This document shows, piece after piece, positions 1 to 5,537 of a stretch of 8,675 nt of DNA. The notes under the pieces were generated by a model. It was not told the DNA's origin. It saw only the letters and a list, made by a program, of their open reading frames with translations, and ran no database searches. Each line of letters begins with the position of its first letter. Position 1 is the stretch's first letter. Both the position numbers and the translations under genes were made by a program. Origin of the DNA: Cyanobacteria bacterium UBA1186 (lineage in GTDB: Bacteria > Cyanobacteriota > Vampirovibrionia > Gastranaerophilales > Gastranaerophilaceae); the NCBI GenBank assembly GCA_002309875.1, contig DBYM01000035.1:2538-11212 (forward strand), written 5' to 3'.

Positions 1-868
1 TTTCTCCGATATAATTCAGCATTTCGATAGCGGACATAAGCATCGCTGTCGGGTTTGCAATATCTTTTCCCGCAATATCAGGCGCAGAGCCGTGTACAGG
101 CTCAAATACCGCATAATTTTTCCCGATGTTTGCGCCCTGAGCAATTCCGAGCCCTCCGATTAAACCTGCGCAAAGGTCCGAAACAATATCCCCGTAAAGA
201 TTTGGAAGTAAAAGCACATCAAACTGATTAGGGTTTTGTACGAGTTGCATACAGCAGTTATCCACAAGGATTTCTTTAAAATCTATATTTGAATACTTCT
301 GTGAAACTTTTCTTGCACTTTCAAGAAACAAGCCGTCAGAAAGTTTGCAGATATTGGCTTTTGTGACGACGCAGACTTCTCTGCGATTGTTTTTCACTGC
401 ATAATCAAATGCAAATTCTGCGATTCTTTCCGAAGCCTGGCGGGTAATTCTTTTAATACTTTCTGCCGTATCTTTGTCAACCTGACGTTCAATTCCCGCA
501 TACAAATCTTCCGTATTTTCACGTACAACAACAATATCGACGTTATCATAACGGGTTTTTATGTTCGGAAGATTATAGCAGGGCCGTAAATTTGCATATA
601 AATCCAAATCTTTTCTCAACTGCACGTTAACCGAACGGAAACCTTTTCCTATCGGAGTTGTAACGGGTGATTTGAGTGCAATTTTATTTTTCTTAACCGA
701 GTCAATAACCCGCTGAGGGAGCGGAGTCCCTTCTTTTTCTATAACATCGGCACCCGCAGTTTGTATATCCCAATTAATATCAACGCCGGAGGCTTCTATA
801 ATCTTCAGAACGGCTTCTGAAATTTCGGGTCCTATTCCGTCACCTTTAATCAACGTTATATTTTTCAT
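1..868 (-). CDS. icd: NAD-dependent isocitrate dehydrogenase, 3' end cut off by window
   Basis: Member of the isocitrate/isopropylmalate dehydrogenase family. It oxidises and decarboxylates isocitrate to 2-oxoglutarate in the cytoplasm. I translated the 289 codons present by hand; the family is usually about 330-340 residues, so about 45 C-terminal residues lie outside the window. Visible motifs are the N-terminal KGDGIGPE (8-15), the substrate serine/arginine segment SVNVQLRKDLDLYANLRP (79-96), VVVRENTEDLYAGIE (113-127), K170 and the metal-binding aspartates in LYGDIVSDL (224-232). The segment HGSAPDIAG (259-267) has Asp-Ile where E. coli NADP-IDH has Lys-Tyr (APKYAG), which in this family indicates NAD+ rather than NADP+. 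RENTEDLYAGIE and SVNVQLRKDLDLYANLRP favour isocitrate over isopropylmalate; homoisocitrate dehydrogenase is a less likely alternative. The start ATG at 868 is 7 nt after the stop of the TSCPD gene, with only a weak AGAAGA ribosome site, which suggests translational coupling. Confidence 0.88.
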   Translation of the reverse strand, partial: MKNITLIKGDGIGPEISEAVLKIIEASGVDINWDIQTAGADVIEKEGTPLPQRVIDSVKKNKIALKSPVTTPIGKGFRSVNVQLRKDLDLYANLRPCYNLPNIKTRYDNVDIVVVRENTEDLYAGIERQVDKDTAESIKRITRQASERIAEFAFDYAVKNNRREVCVVTKANICKLSDGLFLESARKVSQKYSNIDFKEILVDNCCMQLVQNPNQFDVLLLPNLYGDIVSDLCAGLIGGLGIAQGANIGKNYAVFEPVHGSAPDIAGKDIANPTAMLMSAIEMLNYIGE

Positions 869-875
869 TTGTCTT

Positions 876-1178
876 CTATGCCTTTATTGTCTGCTTTTGT
901 GCCAAATACGCTTTAAGTGCTATGCTTAATTGGTCAGGACAACTTGTAGGTTTTGATCCGCATGGAAGCCCTGTAAGTCTTTTAATGACTTCATTAATAT
1001 CCATTCCTCTGATAAGCATTCCGATTCCGCTCAGGTTGCCTGCGCAGCCGCCGACAAATTCCGCATCAAGGACTATGTTGTCCTTAATTCTTACCTGCAT
1101 CATTTTACTGCAAACACCCTGTGGCAAGTACTGTATAACATCTACTCCGTCAATTTCCTGAATCTTAATATCGCTCAT
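876..1178 (-). CDS. TIGR03905-type TSCPD domain protein, function unknown
   Basis: A 100-residue protein that fills the whole small TSCPD family (TIGR03905 type). It shows the expected order GVCSK (21-25), FVGGCAGNL (41-49), a GM-x4-VIKRLTG helix (58-70) and the signature CGSKPTSCPDQ (73-83). The four cysteines C23, C45, C73 and C80 are all kept; in the family they probably bind a metal or act in redox chemistry, but no biochemical role is established. The same domain occurs at the C-terminus of some class II ribonucleotide reductases. The start ATG at 1178 has a very strong GGGAGGAG Shine-Dalgarno 4 nt upstream (1183-1190), and an extended -10 promoter lies just before it. It is followed after 7 nt by icd, so the two are probably one transcript. 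The family assignment is firm; the function is not known. Confidence 0.88.
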   Translation of the reverse strand: MSDIKIQEIDGVDVIQYLPQGVCSKMMQVRIKDNIVLDAEFVGGCAGNLSGIGMLIRGMDINEVIKRLTGLPCGSKPTSCPDQLSIALKAYLAQKQTIKA

Positions 1179-1200
1179 ATAACTCCTCCCTGATTACTTT

Positions 1201-1230
1201 ATTATATCATGCGGAGTTTTTGTCGGGCAA
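1201..1230 (-). promoter_or_regulatory. Extended -10 sigma70-type promoter for TSCPD-icd
   Basis: On the minus strand, TATAAT (1201-1206) is preceded by TGA, giving TGATATAAT, an extended -10. A -35-like TTGCCC (1225-1230, 4 of 6 consensus) lies 18 bp further upstream. Transcription would start near 1194, leaving a leader of about 16 nt that carries the GGGAGGAG ribosome site. The promoter fills the 55-bp gap after the EF-hand gene, so TSCPD-icd can be expressed independently of that gene. Confidence 0.68.
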
Positions 1231-1233
1231 ATT

Positions 1234-1884
1234 TTATTCGGGATTAAATTCGTTTAAGTATTTCCCGAGTTCATAAGTGTTATAGACTTCGGAATACAGT
1301 TTAGTTGCGGCTTCGGCATTACTCTTCTTTGTATATTCAAGAACTGCATTAAGTCCTTTTGCATTAATCGTACCGTCAGCATTTTCAATTTCGGGGGTTT
1401 CTTTGCTAAGAATGTCAGAAGCAACGATTGTTGAGCCGTATTCCGAGATATCAATTTTCCCGTCTTTATTGATATCAATAGGCTCTGCTGTCATTGAATT
1501 ATCCAACAAATACCTGTCTTCAAATTTTTTGACAGGAAGAATTTTTGTTCCCATTTCTTCGTATGCGGCACCAAGAACGGCATTTCCGTCAACTTTGCCT
1601 GTTTCCGTTTTCGGCATATATCTGTACTGAAAATCAACCGGAGGCAGAGAGTTCAGATAGCCGTCGTTATTATTCATGAATCTCTGTAAGGCTTTGGCAT
1701 TTTGTATGTCTGCCTCTTTTGTCGGCATAAAATTAAGAATCGGTGCAGGATTCATTCTGTCCATAACCAAAGGAGTTTCCATATATCTTATATTATTTTC
1801 TGCCGCATTTCTGCCGTATCTTACGGAATCATTTGAAACAAGCCCGTCGTATTTCCCTGCTGCACCGTTAATTTCAAAAGTCAT
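1234..1884 (-). CDS. EF-hand calcium-binding protein, otherwise unrecognised
   Basis: A 216-residue protein with no signal peptide or membrane segment, so probably cytoplasmic or exported by an unrecognised route. Residues 137-148 (DINKDGKIDISE) are a textbook EF-hand calcium loop, with D1, N3, D5, G6, I8, D9 and E12 all in place. About 29 residues later, residues 166-177 (IENADGTINAKG) look like a degenerate second loop: N3, D5, G6 and I8 are kept, but positions 1 and 12 are not acidic. This gives the spacing of an EF-hand pair with one good site. The N-terminal 130 residues match no family I recognise; they contain the repeated style 'NAAEN / NAKAL' and the segment VRYGRN (21-26). The start ATG at 1884 has GGAGG (1889-1893) 4 nt upstream. 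It is the first gene of the minus block, 55 bp before the TSCPD gene. Calcium binding is a strong prediction; the cellular role is unknown. Confidence 0.72.
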   Translation of the reverse strand: MTFEINGAAGKYDGLVSNDSVRYGRNAAENNIRYMETPLVMDRMNPAPILNFMPTKEADIQNAKALQRFMNNNDGYLNSLPPVDFQYRYMPKTETGKVDGNAVLGAAYEEMGTKILPVKKFEDRYLLDNSMTAEPIDINKDGKIDISEYGSTIVASDILSKETPEIENADGTINAKGLNAVLEYTKKSNAEAATKLYSEVYNTYELGKYLNEFNPE

Positions 1885-1901
1885 AGAACCTCCACAGTCA
1901 C

Positions 1902-1930
1902 ATTATATTATTAATAAAACGTGTAATAAA
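1902..1930 (-). promoter_or_regulatory. Possible promoter for the EF-hand gene
   Basis: A perfect TATAAT reads on the minus strand at 1902-1907. The hexamer 17 bp upstream (TTTATT, 1925-1930) matches the -35 consensus at only 3 of 6 positions, and there is no TG extension. The implied leader is only about 11 nt. The sequence is very AT-rich, so a chance -10 is possible. Confidence 0.38.
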
Positions 1931-1958
1931 AAAATATTGCTTAATTTTTATTAATTGC

Positions 1959-1988
1959 TTTACAAAAGTTAAATATTCAACATATAAT
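1959..1988 (+). promoter_or_regulatory. Sigma70-type promoter for the mlaE-like gene
   Basis: TTTACA (1959-1964, 5 of 6) and a perfect TATAAT (1983-1988) are separated by 18 bp. Transcription would begin near 1995, giving a leader of about 15 nt that includes the GAGAGG ribosome site at 1995-2000. It sits in the 125-bp divergent region shared with the EF-hand gene. Confidence 0.68.
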
Positions 1989-2009
1989 TAGTTTGAGAGG
2001 GAAAAGTTG

Positions 2010-2741
2010 ATGTTGGATTTTCTTGGCAAATGCGTTCAGAATTTAATTTCAAGCATTAAATATACATTATCGGGACAGTCGAGGCTGACTGCGGTTATAT
2101 GTCAGGCAGCGGCAATAAGTTATGACTCCCTGATAATTTCTCTTGTAATTGTTTTTGTATCTGCGGCGGTAATTGCTATACAGGTATCAAAATCATTTTT
2201 GATGACGGGTGCGGAAGCATATATTGGCGGCTCAATAGCAATTGTAATGATAAGAGAGATTGCTCCGGGCTTTGTTGCTTTGGCAATTGGGGCAAGGGCG
2301 GGAACTGCAATATCTGCCGAGATTGCAAATATGCAGGTTACTTCTCAGGTTGATGCCATAAAAACTTTGAAGGTTGATCCTGTCGGGTATTATTTTTCAC
2401 CAAGACTTATGGCTGCGGCGGTTACTGTTCCGATGGTAGTTCTGATAGCCGAACTTATCGGAATTATGGGCGGGTTTATAGTTTCCCACTATACAATAGG
2501 GTTGAGATATCCGATGTATATGAATTCCGTTTGGCTTTGGTTAAGTGCCAAAGATATTTATATAAGTCTTTTAAAGGCCTTTATATTTGGTGTTTTGATT
2601 GCTTTGGTCTGTGCAACACAGGGCTATGAAACGAGAGGCGGGGCAAAAGATGTCGGCACTTCAACTACTAAGGCAGCGGTGCGTTCAACGGTTTATATGC
2701 TTGTGGCCGATTTTATAATTAATATAATATTTTACCTTTAG
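2010..2741 (+). CDS. mlaE: MlaE/YrbE family ABC-type lipid transport permease
   Basis: The integral-membrane permease of an Mla-type ABC transporter, which moves phospholipids between inner and outer membranes. In chloroplasts the homologue TGD1 moves lipids inward. The protein is 243 residues, the normal family length. It has hydrophobic segments around 40-60, 72-100, 135-160 and 187-203 and at the C-terminus. The family signature runs from REIAPGFVALAIGARAGTAI (about 82-101) through AEIANMQVTSQVDAIKTL to DPVGYYFSPR, and is completed near the C-terminus by ETRGGAKDVGTSTTKAAV. I prefer ATG 2010, about 9 nt after GAGAGG (1995-2000); an in-frame TTG at 2007 would add one residue. The ATPase (MlaF) and substrate-binding (MlaD) partners are not in the window, so they must be encoded elsewhere. 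The presence of this family implies an outer membrane. The next gene has its own promoter. Confidence 0.9.
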   Translation: MLDFLGKCVQNLISSIKYTLSGQSRLTAVICQAAAISYDSLIISLVIVFVSAAVIAIQVSKSFLMTGAEAYIGGSIAIVMIREIAPGFVALAIGARAGTAISAEIANMQVTSQVDAIKTLKVDPVGYYFSPRLMAAAVTVPMVVLIAELIGIMGGFIVSHYTIGLRYPMYMNSVWLWLSAKDIYISLLKAFIFGVLIALVCATQGYETRGGAKDVGTSTTKAAVRSTVYMLVADFIINIIFYL

Positions 2742-2748
2742 GACTGAA

Positions 2749-2777
2749 TTGATATAACCGTGCATTTGTGGTATTAT
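2749..2777 (+). promoter_or_regulatory. Extended -10 sigma70-type promoter for the sigma factor gene
   Basis: TTGATA (2749-2754, 5 of 6) and TATTAT (2772-2777, 5 of 6) are spaced by the ideal 17 bp. TGG immediately precedes the -10, giving TGGTATTAT. The start would be near 2784, a leader of about 19 nt. This is the most complete promoter in the window and shows that the sigma gene need not depend on read-through from mlaE. Confidence 0.72.
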
Positions 2778-2788
2778 TACAGATGTTT

Positions 2789-2795
2789 AGAGGAG
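2789..2795 (+). promoter_or_regulatory. Ribosome binding site that fixes a TTG start
   Basis: AGAGGAG lies 7 nt before the TTG at 2803. An ATG at 2796 directly abuts the Shine-Dalgarno, too close to be used, and opens only a five-codon frame that stops at 2813. The first in-frame ATG of the sigma gene (2839) has no ribosome site, so TTG 2803 is the supported start. Confidence 0.7.
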
Positions 2796-2802
2796 ATGAA
2801 CT

Positions 2803-3651
2803 TTGCAAGGTAACAATTCTGCGGACAACTCTTACGATATGGTTTACGAATGGCTCAGAATATACGGTATTTCAAAGGACGAAAAAGAGAAAGCCAAAGC
2901 CCGTGCAATGATTGTTGCGAGAATGATGCCGATTGTAAAACATATCGCCAAGACAATTGCAAGACGTGATTACGACCCTGTTGAAGATTTGGCACAGGCA
3001 GGTTTTATCGGCCTTTTGAAAGCCATTGATAAGTATTCCGAAGATAAGAACGACAATTTCAGGGTATATGCAGGTTATTTAATAATCGGAGAAATCAAGC
3101 ATTATATTCGTGATAAATTACATATGATAAGAGTTCCGAGATATATTCAGGAACTTACTATCCGTATATCAAACTTCACCCGTGATTTAACCTCGGAAGA
3201 AGTAGCATCTTTAACGAGCGATGAAATGGCTTCCGCGTTAGAAGTTTCGCCTAAAGTCGTAGATTTGGCTATGGACGTTGAAAGAAGACGCACGACAATA
3301 TCGTTAGAAGAGATGTATATGCCTGATAATAACAGGCTTTCTTATGAGGAAGTGCTTGCTCCAGAAAATTACGAAGATTTGGCAAACTATGAAGATGCAA
3401 GGATTATATTTGATGACGTCATAGATAAACTTCCGCCGGAAGAAAAAGTCCTGATTGATATGTATTATAAACAGGATATGACAAAAAAGGAGATTGCATC
3501 GGCACTGATGCTGACTCAGATGAGTGTATCGAGAAAATTAAAAAGAGCATTTAACCTGCTGGCTGAACTTGTGGCTGCCGATACAATGTCTAAAAAAGAA
3601 GGGCGGACGGCAGATGAAGATGTAGGGGACGATGAAGATGACTACGAATAG
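2803..3651 (+). CDS. SigF/SigB-like group 3 RNA polymerase sigma factor
   Basis: A 282-residue sigma70-family protein that directs RNA polymerase to a special set of promoters. Region 2 spans about 36-105, with core-binding DPVEDLAQAGFIGLLKAIDKY (58-78) and the -10 recognition segment FRVYAGYLIIGEIKHYIRDK (86-105), followed by VPR (111-113). A region 3 helical domain covers about 114-190. Region 4 is at about 200-255, with a helix-turn-helix near 226-250 (KKEIASALMLTQMSVSRKLK). Lack of region 1.1 and the GEIKHYIRDK signature place it with SigB/SigF/SigG sporulation-stress sigmas and cyanobacterial SigF rather than housekeeping RpoD; FliA is a less good match. After region 4 comes a highly acidic tail (271-282). 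These sigmas are often held by anti-sigma factors, but none is encoded here. The start is TTG at 2803, chosen from its ribosome site. The 3' end overlaps the prepilin peptidase gene by 20 nt or less, so translation is likely coupled. Confidence 0.87.
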   Translation: MQGNNSADNSYDMVYEWLRIYGISKDEKEKAKARAMIVARMMPIVKHIAKTIARRDYDPVEDLAQAGFIGLLKAIDKYSEDKNDNFRVYAGYLIIGEIKHYIRDKLHMIRVPRYIQELTIRISNFTRDLTSEEVASLTSDEMASALEVSPKVVDLAMDVERRRTTISLEEMYMPDNNRLSYEEVLAPENYEDLANYEDARIIFDDVIDKLPPEEKVLIDMYYKQDMTKKEIASALMLTQMSVSRKLKRAFNLLAELVAADTMSKKEGRTADEDVGDDEDDYE

Positions 3652-4534
3652 TTTCTTCTATATATTATTTTGGGTTTGTGTCGCAGGTCTGTGTTTGGGA
3701 AGTTTTTTTAATGTTGTAATCATACGTTCTTTGAGCGGAGAAAATATTGTTTTTCCTCCTTCAAAATGTCCGAAATGCGGTAAAAAACTGAAGCCCTGGC
3801 ATAATATTCCCGTTTTATCTTATATATTTTTAAGAGGTAAATGTGCATTTTGCGGAGAAAAAATCAGTATTCAGTATCCGTTGGTGGAAATTATAACAAT
3901 GCTTTTGTTTGCAGCCTGCTATATAAGATTCGGGTTTGATTTAAAGACTTTGTTTGCAATGATTTTGTGCAGTACTCTGATTATAATGTCAGGAACGGAT
4001 ATTAAAGAGCGGGTTGTTGATTGCAATATTGCAATCGGACTCGGTATTTTGGGTTTGATATATAACTGTTTTGCGGGCGGAGATATAATCGGCTCTGTCC
4101 TGGGACTTGTTTGTGCGGTTGTTATTGTAGAAGGAATTGCACTTATATGTAAATTTATATTCGGTGTAAGAGGCTTTGGTGAAGCAGATGCCTATGTGGC
4201 GGGAGCATTGGGAGCATGTTTCGGACTCAAAGGAATACTGATTACATTGGGATATACTCTTGTTGCGTCAATGCTTTTTATTATTCCGATGTTTTTATAC
4301 AAACAATACATGAAGGGAAATAAAACCACATGTATATTATTTATTTTATTTATATTAACAGCATTGGTATTCAGAACTCTGACACAGGACTATGTAACTA
4401 TGGGTCTGCTGATAATTTTAGGTATTTTGCTTGCAATAAGAACGTTAAAAGAAATTAAAAACAAAGAAGATTTGACATATTTACCCCTAATTCCTGCGAT
4501 GGCTGCGGGTGCTTTGTACTATATGTTATTTTGA
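3632..4534 (+). CDS. pilD: Type IV prepilin peptidase / N-methyltransferase
   Basis: Inner-membrane bifunctional enzyme that cuts the leader from type IV prepilins (or type II secretion pseudopilins) and N-methylates the new end. Numbering is from ATG 3632. After a first membrane segment with GLCLGSFFNVVI (19-30), the cytoplasmic methyltransferase loop carries the zinc tetrad CPKC (46-49) and CAFC (71-74). The first catalytic aspartate is D123 in MSGTDIKERVVD. The second is D186 in RGFGEADAYVAGALGA. The usual GxGD motif reads GEAD here, with Ala in place of the second Gly. Further hydrophobic segments lie at about 132-178, 196-222, 232-248, 254-269 and 283-300. The start is ATG 3632 or ATG 3638; AGGGG at 3624-3628 is 3 or 9 nt away, and 3638 fits usual spacing better. 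It overlaps the end of the sigma gene in another frame. Pilin genes are not in the window. Confidence 0.9.
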   Translation: MKMTTNSFFYILFWVCVAGLCLGSFFNVVIIRSLSGENIVFPPSKCPKCGKKLKPWHNIPVLSYIFLRGKCAFCGEKISIQYPLVEIITMLLFAACYIRFGFDLKTLFAMILCSTLIIMSGTDIKERVVDCNIAIGLGILGLIYNCFAGGDIIGSVLGLVCAVVIVEGIALICKFIFGVRGFGEADAYVAGALGACFGLKGILITLGYTLVASMLFIIPMFLYKQYMKGNKTTCILFILFILTALVFRTLTQDYVTMGLLIILGILLAIRTLKEIKNKEDLTYLPLIPAMAAGALYYMLF

Positions 4535-4548
4535 TATAGAATAATAAT

Positions 4549-4974
4549 ATGATTAACGGTGTATCATATCCTGAAATAGCAAGAAGTCATTGTGTATTTA
4601 GTGACGATGTTTACAAAGTTCTCGAAACCCGTAAAGGAGAAATTTCCGAGATAAAGAGTTCTCTTGAAAACCCTCAGTCAGATGCAGAGGTTGTTGCAGA
4701 TCTGTTTGTTCTGAACAATATGCTCGATGAAGGCGAGGATATAAAAGAGGTTTGGAAATTATACCCGACGTTATCAAAATATAACAAGACAAAAGATCCG
4801 AATATTCAGACATTATTAGCCGGTGTTTACAGGAAAACCAAAATCCCTGATGCGTTCGGACCGTTGGTCGTTATGCTTATACAGAATGCAATACATCAGG
4901 ACAATTCTTCATTTACACCCACCTTTGATCCGAATGAGGAAATCGGCGGCGCAATATTGGATTATTTGGCTTAA
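4549..4974 (+). CDS. Unrecognised 141-residue helical protein
   Basis: I do not recognise this family. The protein is soluble, with no signal peptide or membrane segment. It reads as mostly alpha-helical: a charged N-terminal half (DDVYKVLETRKGEISEIKSS, 19-38), a helix around 46-59, then the most conserved-looking stretch, NIQTLLAGVYRKTKIPDAFG (85-104) followed by PLVVMLIQNA. The alternating helical pattern might be a short HEAT-like solenoid, but that is a guess. It starts 14 nt after the prepilin peptidase stop, with no Shine-Dalgarno before ATG 4549 (only an AT-rich tract), so translation may rely on coupling or be leaderless-like. Its position as last gene after sigma factor and prepilin peptidase suggests the same transcript. 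Its stop lies 2 bp from the stop of the convergent oxidoreductase operon. The opposite-strand frame inside it resembles nothing, so I accept this one as the gene. Confidence 0.68.
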   Translation: MINGVSYPEIARSHCVFSDDVYKVLETRKGEISEIKSSLENPQSDAEVVADLFVLNNMLDEGEDIKEVWKLYPTLSKYNKTKDPNIQTLLAGVYRKTKIPDAFGPLVVMLIQNAIHQDNSSFTPTFDPNEEIGGAILDYLA

Positions 4975-4976
4975 AT

Positions 4977-5513
4977 TTATACAAGCGCTCCGCAGCCTGC
5001 CTCAAGGGCTTTTAAGTTGAGAGGTAAAAACTGCTTTTTCTTTTCGCCCAATACAAGTTCAACCGCTTTGGCAAGATATTCTTTGGATACTAAATCGCAG
5101 GTATCTGCAAGTACTCCCAAAGATACCATATTTGTAACTTTGGCTGAGCCGAGAGAATTTGCAATATCGCCCATTGGTGCAAATATATACTTAATATCAG
5201 TGCGAGGCTTTGATTCTGTTACAAGAGTTGAATTTGCAATAATTGTTCCGCCTGCCTTAACTCTTTTGACGAATTTATCAAAGGACTGCTGATTTAGAAC
5301 GAGCGCAAAATCCGTATCCTGTTTGTGAACGGAACTGACTTCGGTATCGGAAACAACAATTTCACAATTAACCGTTCCGCCCCTCATTTCTGCACCGTAA
5401 CAAGGATACCACGTAACGTTTTTACCCTGAAGCATAAACGAATTTGCGAGTATTGTTCCTGCAAGAAGAACACCCTGTCCTCCGAAGCCTGCAAATATAA
5501 AATTCTTTTCCAT
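4977..5513 (-). CDS. korC: 2-oxoacid:ferredoxin oxidoreductase, gamma subunit
   Basis: Gamma subunit (178 residues, normal length) of the four-subunit 2-oxoacid:ferredoxin oxidoreductase, part of the catalytic complex that makes acyl-CoA and reduced ferredoxin. It shows the family's opening GFGGQGVLLAG (9-19), the segment YPCYGAEMRGGT (36-47), and the central ANSTLV and MVSLGVLA segments. It is the last gene of the operon, 24 nt after the beta gene. The start ATG at 5513 is preceded by AAAGGA (5523-5528) at somewhat long spacing. The symbol assumes 2-oxoglutarate as substrate; PorG or VorC would be the names for other substrates, and this subunit does not decide. Confidence 0.87.
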   Translation of the reverse strand: MEKNFIFAGFGGQGVLLAGTILANSFMLQGKNVTWYPCYGAEMRGGTVNCEIVVSDTEVSSVHKQDTDFALVLNQQSFDKFVKRVKAGGTIIANSTLVTESKPRTDIKYIFAPMGDIANSLGSAKVTNMVSLGVLADTCDLVSKEYLAKAVELVLGEKKKQFLPLNLKALEAGCGALV

Positions 5514-5537
5514 ATTCTTAATTCCTTTAACTATCAG

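Noticed and set aside
922..1161. Plus-strand frame within the TSCPD gene
   Set aside because: Complement of a fully conserved TSCPD family member.
4598..4813. Minus-strand frame within the unknown 141-residue gene
   Set aside because: Shorter, no ribosome site, and composition of a shadow; the plus frame fits the operon and has a protein-like helical pattern.
4980..5015. Intrinsic terminator for the plus-strand operon inside korC
   Set aside because: The stem is only 4 bp with a 9-nt loop and few T residues; too weak to annotate.
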